Shown here piece by piece: positions 13,177 to 15,024 of a stretch of 15,024 bases of DNA. The translations under genes and the position numbers were made by a program. The notes under the pieces were generated by a model. The model ran no database searches, was not told the origin of the DNA, and saw nothing but the letters and a program-made list of their open reading frames with translations. The stretch's first letter is position 1. The number at the start of each line of letters is the position of its first letter. The stretch comes from an archaeon (GTDB lineage: Archaea; Asgardarchaeota; Hermodarchaeia; Hermodarchaeales; Hermodarchaeaceae): NCBI GenBank assembly GCA_016550405.1, contig JABXGX010000020.1:1-15024 (forward strand), read 5' to 3'.

Positions 13177-14550
13177 CTATGAGGAGAATTTCATTGTTAC
13201 ACCAGGTTTGGGGATTTGCACGGGTATATTAGTGGCTTTTATGAATTTTTTGAAGAGTTCGGGAGCTTCTGTATGAATTGGTATGACTCGTTTTGGGTGA
13301 ATCTCCTCGAGAGTTTGAGAGAGTTGGAGTGGGTGTATATGACCTGAACAGTGGGCGGAATACATTGCAAGCCCGGATAAGGCAAGCCAGTTGAGGAGTT
13401 TTTCGAAGCTAATTTCGCTTTCTTCATTGAAGGGTTCCGATGCGCTGAGCAGATATATTCCTGATTCGGGGGGTTTGACTTGTTGAATAGTGCTGATGCT
13501 GGCAAAACTGCTGCAAAAGATGTAGTGGGTGGGATTTTTGTGAAGGTCGTTGGCTGTCACACTTCGATCTGAGAGGTCTTCAATGGGGGGAGAGCTTTCT
13601 TGGAGTAGTTTTTCATATTTAGAAACACGTTTTTTCTCTCCATCGAAGCAAAGGATTTCAGCGTCTGTGGCAATATTTGGTTTGTGGAGATCGCGACATT
13701 TGTTTATGGCATGAAGAATCCACATTCTTCGAGGTTCAACCACTAATTGCCGATCATTTACTTTTGCGGCTGTTTGTATGGTTCGGAAACGATCAAAGTC
13801 CGGTTCGGAAAAATCAGCGATTGCGAGGCTTTTACACCCCTTAATAATGGTAGTAGCTTTTTCTAGCACTTCATGTTCAGTGGCTAATTCTGCTTTTGCA
13901 ATATTAGTTCCTTCACTGAGCACAATATCTGGTGACCCATCTTTCTGTATCTTATGGACAAAATCTTCGGTGAGTTGGGGAGCTGTGCCATGACGTCGGA
14001 AATCGCCGGTATAGACAATACTGAGTTCTGAGCAGTGGATAATGAAGCCATATGCAGCTGGAATACTGTGATCGACATGAACTGGTTGGATGTCTACTGC
14101 ACCAATTTTCACATTGCTTCCGGTTCGGAAGGTTTTGATTGTTTGTCCTTCAATATCTGTATCAAAGACCTTCCGTGAGCCTTGAAGTCGTGATTCAAAG
14201 ATGGTTTTGGTACATTCACCCATAAAGATGGGAATGCTTCGGTTCAGCAATGGGAGATAGCCACAATGATCGGTGTGGGCGTGGGATAACACTATCGCAT
14301 CAATATCGGAAGTGGATTGAGATTTTTTCGTAGGTTGATGATAGAGATTGGGGATGTCAGGTGTGGCACCGACCTTGATTAATTCATCAAGAGAACGGGG
14401 TGCGACGGGGAAGTCATAAAATTCGCGCATCGTTTCAAAGGATTTCCCGAAGTCGAGAAAGAACTTCACATCATGGCCTTGATCTTCGACGAGAATTTTA
14501 TTGGCGCCGATTTCGCCTGCGCCTCCATAGATGGTGATTGATACACTCAT
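13177..14550 (-). CDS. rnj: Beta-CASP metallo-beta-lactamase ribonuclease (archaeal RNase J-like)
   Basis: 457 residues, cytosolic RNA exo/endonuclease family. Begins with G-G-A-G-E-I-G-A-N-K (9-18), the RNase J start. Metal ligands are present: motif 2 H90-A-H92-T-D94-H95, motif 3 H161 (V-H-V-D-H-S), motif 4 D183 (Y-T-G-D-F). Beta-CASP motifs follow: acidic A in S-E-G-T-N (E213), B in S-G-H-I-H-P (H404) and C in P-I-H-T-E (H426). All expected catalytic residues are visible, so it is probably active. Archaeal RNase J degrades RNA from the 5' end and trims transcripts. Its ATG overlaps the stop of the upstream PUA gene (ATGA), implying translational coupling; GGTGA ten bases upstream. Ends before a U-run. 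Other beta-CASP groups (CPSF-like) lack this pattern of start and length. Confidence 0.9.
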   Translation of the reverse strand: MSVSITIYGGAGEIGANKILVEDQGHDVKFFLDFGKSFETMREFYDFPVAPRSLDELIKVGATPDIPNLYHQPTKKSQSTSDIDAIVLSHAHTDHCGYLPLLNRSIPIFMGECTKTIFESRLQGSRKVFDTDIEGQTIKTFRTGSNVKIGAVDIQPVHVDHSIPAAYGFIIHCSELSIVYTGDFRRHGTAPQLTEDFVHKIQKDGSPDIVLSEGTNIAKAELATEHEVLEKATTIIKGCKSLAIADFSEPDFDRFRTIQTAAKVNDRQLVVEPRRMWILHAINKCRDLHKPNIATDAEILCFDGEKKRVSKYEKLLQESSPPIEDLSDRSVTANDLHKNPTHYIFCSSFASISTIQQVKPPESGIYLLSASEPFNEESEISFEKLLNWLALSGLAMYSAHCSGHIHPLQLSQTLEEIHPKRVIPIHTEAPELFKKFIKATNIPVQIPKPGVTMKFSS

Positions 14551-15024
14551 GGATTTTCTTCACCCGATTGTCCTATTTGGCGTTGTGGGCGGCGTATCTT
14601 AGGCACGTAGCTGCGGAGGGTCCCGTGAGAGATACTACCGCAGCCTAAGATTGTGCCGTTGTGTGTGACAATTACATATCCTCTTCGGTCGTCTTCATAA
14701 TTAACCGATTCCCCTCTAAGCCAAGCTTCTGCCTGCCTTGCAGTTAATCGGACAATTTGCTTTGTGGCATGATCACCGAGTAGTTGAGCGCCATCCATGG
14801 AGAGTCTAAATGCTGTGGGGGAGTATTCGCCTAGGTATAGACCGGTCGTGCCAGTGTACGGTAATTCAGAGAGTAGCGCGAACGCAGCATTACTGATGAG
14901 GCGAATCCGTTTTCGACCTGACTTTAGAAACCTATACCCAGCAAGTTTTGGAATACCAAATTGGGAATAGAGGAGTTGCCAGATGTGGGCTTCCAGCTCG
15001 GGATCAATGGTTAGTGATTTAGCG
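14547..15024 (-). CDS. NOL1/NOP2/Sun-related PUA-domain protein (COG3270-like), partial at the window edge
   Basis: The frame is open from the right edge; the visible 158 residues begin with A-K-S-L-T-I-D-P. The last third carries the PUA-type RNA-binding core: L-T-A-R-Q-A-E-A-W-L-R-G-E, then G-Y-V-I-V-T-H-N-G-T-I-L-G-C-G, then L-R-S-Y-V-P-K-I-R-R. This is the pattern of the C-terminal domain of RsmF-like rRNA methyltransferases and of the archaeal stand-alone protein of that family. The first part (I-W-Q-L-L-Y-S-Q-F-G-I-P and G-L-Y-L-G-E-Y-S-P-T-A-F-R-L-S) fits the same protein. An internal ATG at 14798 would cut it in half and is not the start. The start is outside the window. Its stop TGA overlaps the RNase J start. 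Function, probably RNA binding in rRNA modification or processing, is inferred. Confidence 0.78.
   Translation of the reverse strand, partial: AKSLTIDPELEAHIWQLLYSQFGIPKLAGYRFLKSGRKRIRLISNAAFALLSELPYTGTTGLYLGEYSPTAFRLSMDGAQLLGDHATKQIVRLTARQAEAWLRGESVNYEDDRRGYVIVTHNGTILGCGSISHGTLRSYVPKIRRPQRQIGQSGEENP

Overview
The window looks like a chromosomal segment from an archaeon. The evidence is a TATA-binding protein gene at the left edge, a two-ring Cdc48/VAT-type ATPase, TATA-like boxes at promoter distance from several starts, some nearly leaderless genes, a family-4 uracil-DNA glycosylase with a C-terminal PCNA-binding motif, an archaeal-type RNase J and an archaeal NOL1/NOP2-related PUA protein. 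A SNAP-like helical-repeat protein and a short coiled-coil/proline-rich protein would fit an Asgard-type lineage, but this is a weak inference. I see no rRNA, tRNA or CRISPR array.

Left part (1-3350): minus-strand genes in the order padR-type regulator, cdc48, then tbp running off the edge. padR and cdc48 abut (TAA directly followed by ATG) and are probably one transcript. A perfect 9+9 bp inverted repeat covers the TATA region before padR and is a good autoregulatory operator candidate. A hairpin plus pyrimidine tract separates cdc48 from tbp. Upstream of padR, about 200 nt of non-coding DNA can be folded on the minus strand into a closed multi-helix structure that ends in a U-run. It matches no RNA family I know and is the best candidate here for something undescribed.

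Middle part (3350-9710): a secreted, C-terminally anchored protein is followed on the plus strand by the uracil-DNA glycosylase, which converges on the coiled-coil/proline-rich gene. Next come an orphan HemK-like methyltransferase and a DedA/VTT membrane protein whose 3' ends overlap convergently, then a small membrane protein. A minus-strand run of three genes follows in transcription order: SNAP-like/beta-sandwich protein, GlmU-like sugar nucleotidyltransferase, and a stand-alone Lrp/AsnC ligand-binding (RAM) domain.

Right part (11030-15024): divergent from the SNAP-like gene is a decayed tyrosine recombinase that keeps its core-binding half but stops after the first catalytic arginine region. 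Then come a minus-strand membrane-anchored extracellular protein and an overlapping pair (PUA-domain protein, then RNase J) that suggests coupled RNA-processing functions.

The genes cover several housekeeping themes: protein unfolding, transcription initiation, base-excision repair, RNA decay and modification, cell-surface sugar activation and membrane proteins. The accessory signals are the recombinase remnant, the structured non-coding region and the two secreted proteins of unknown function.
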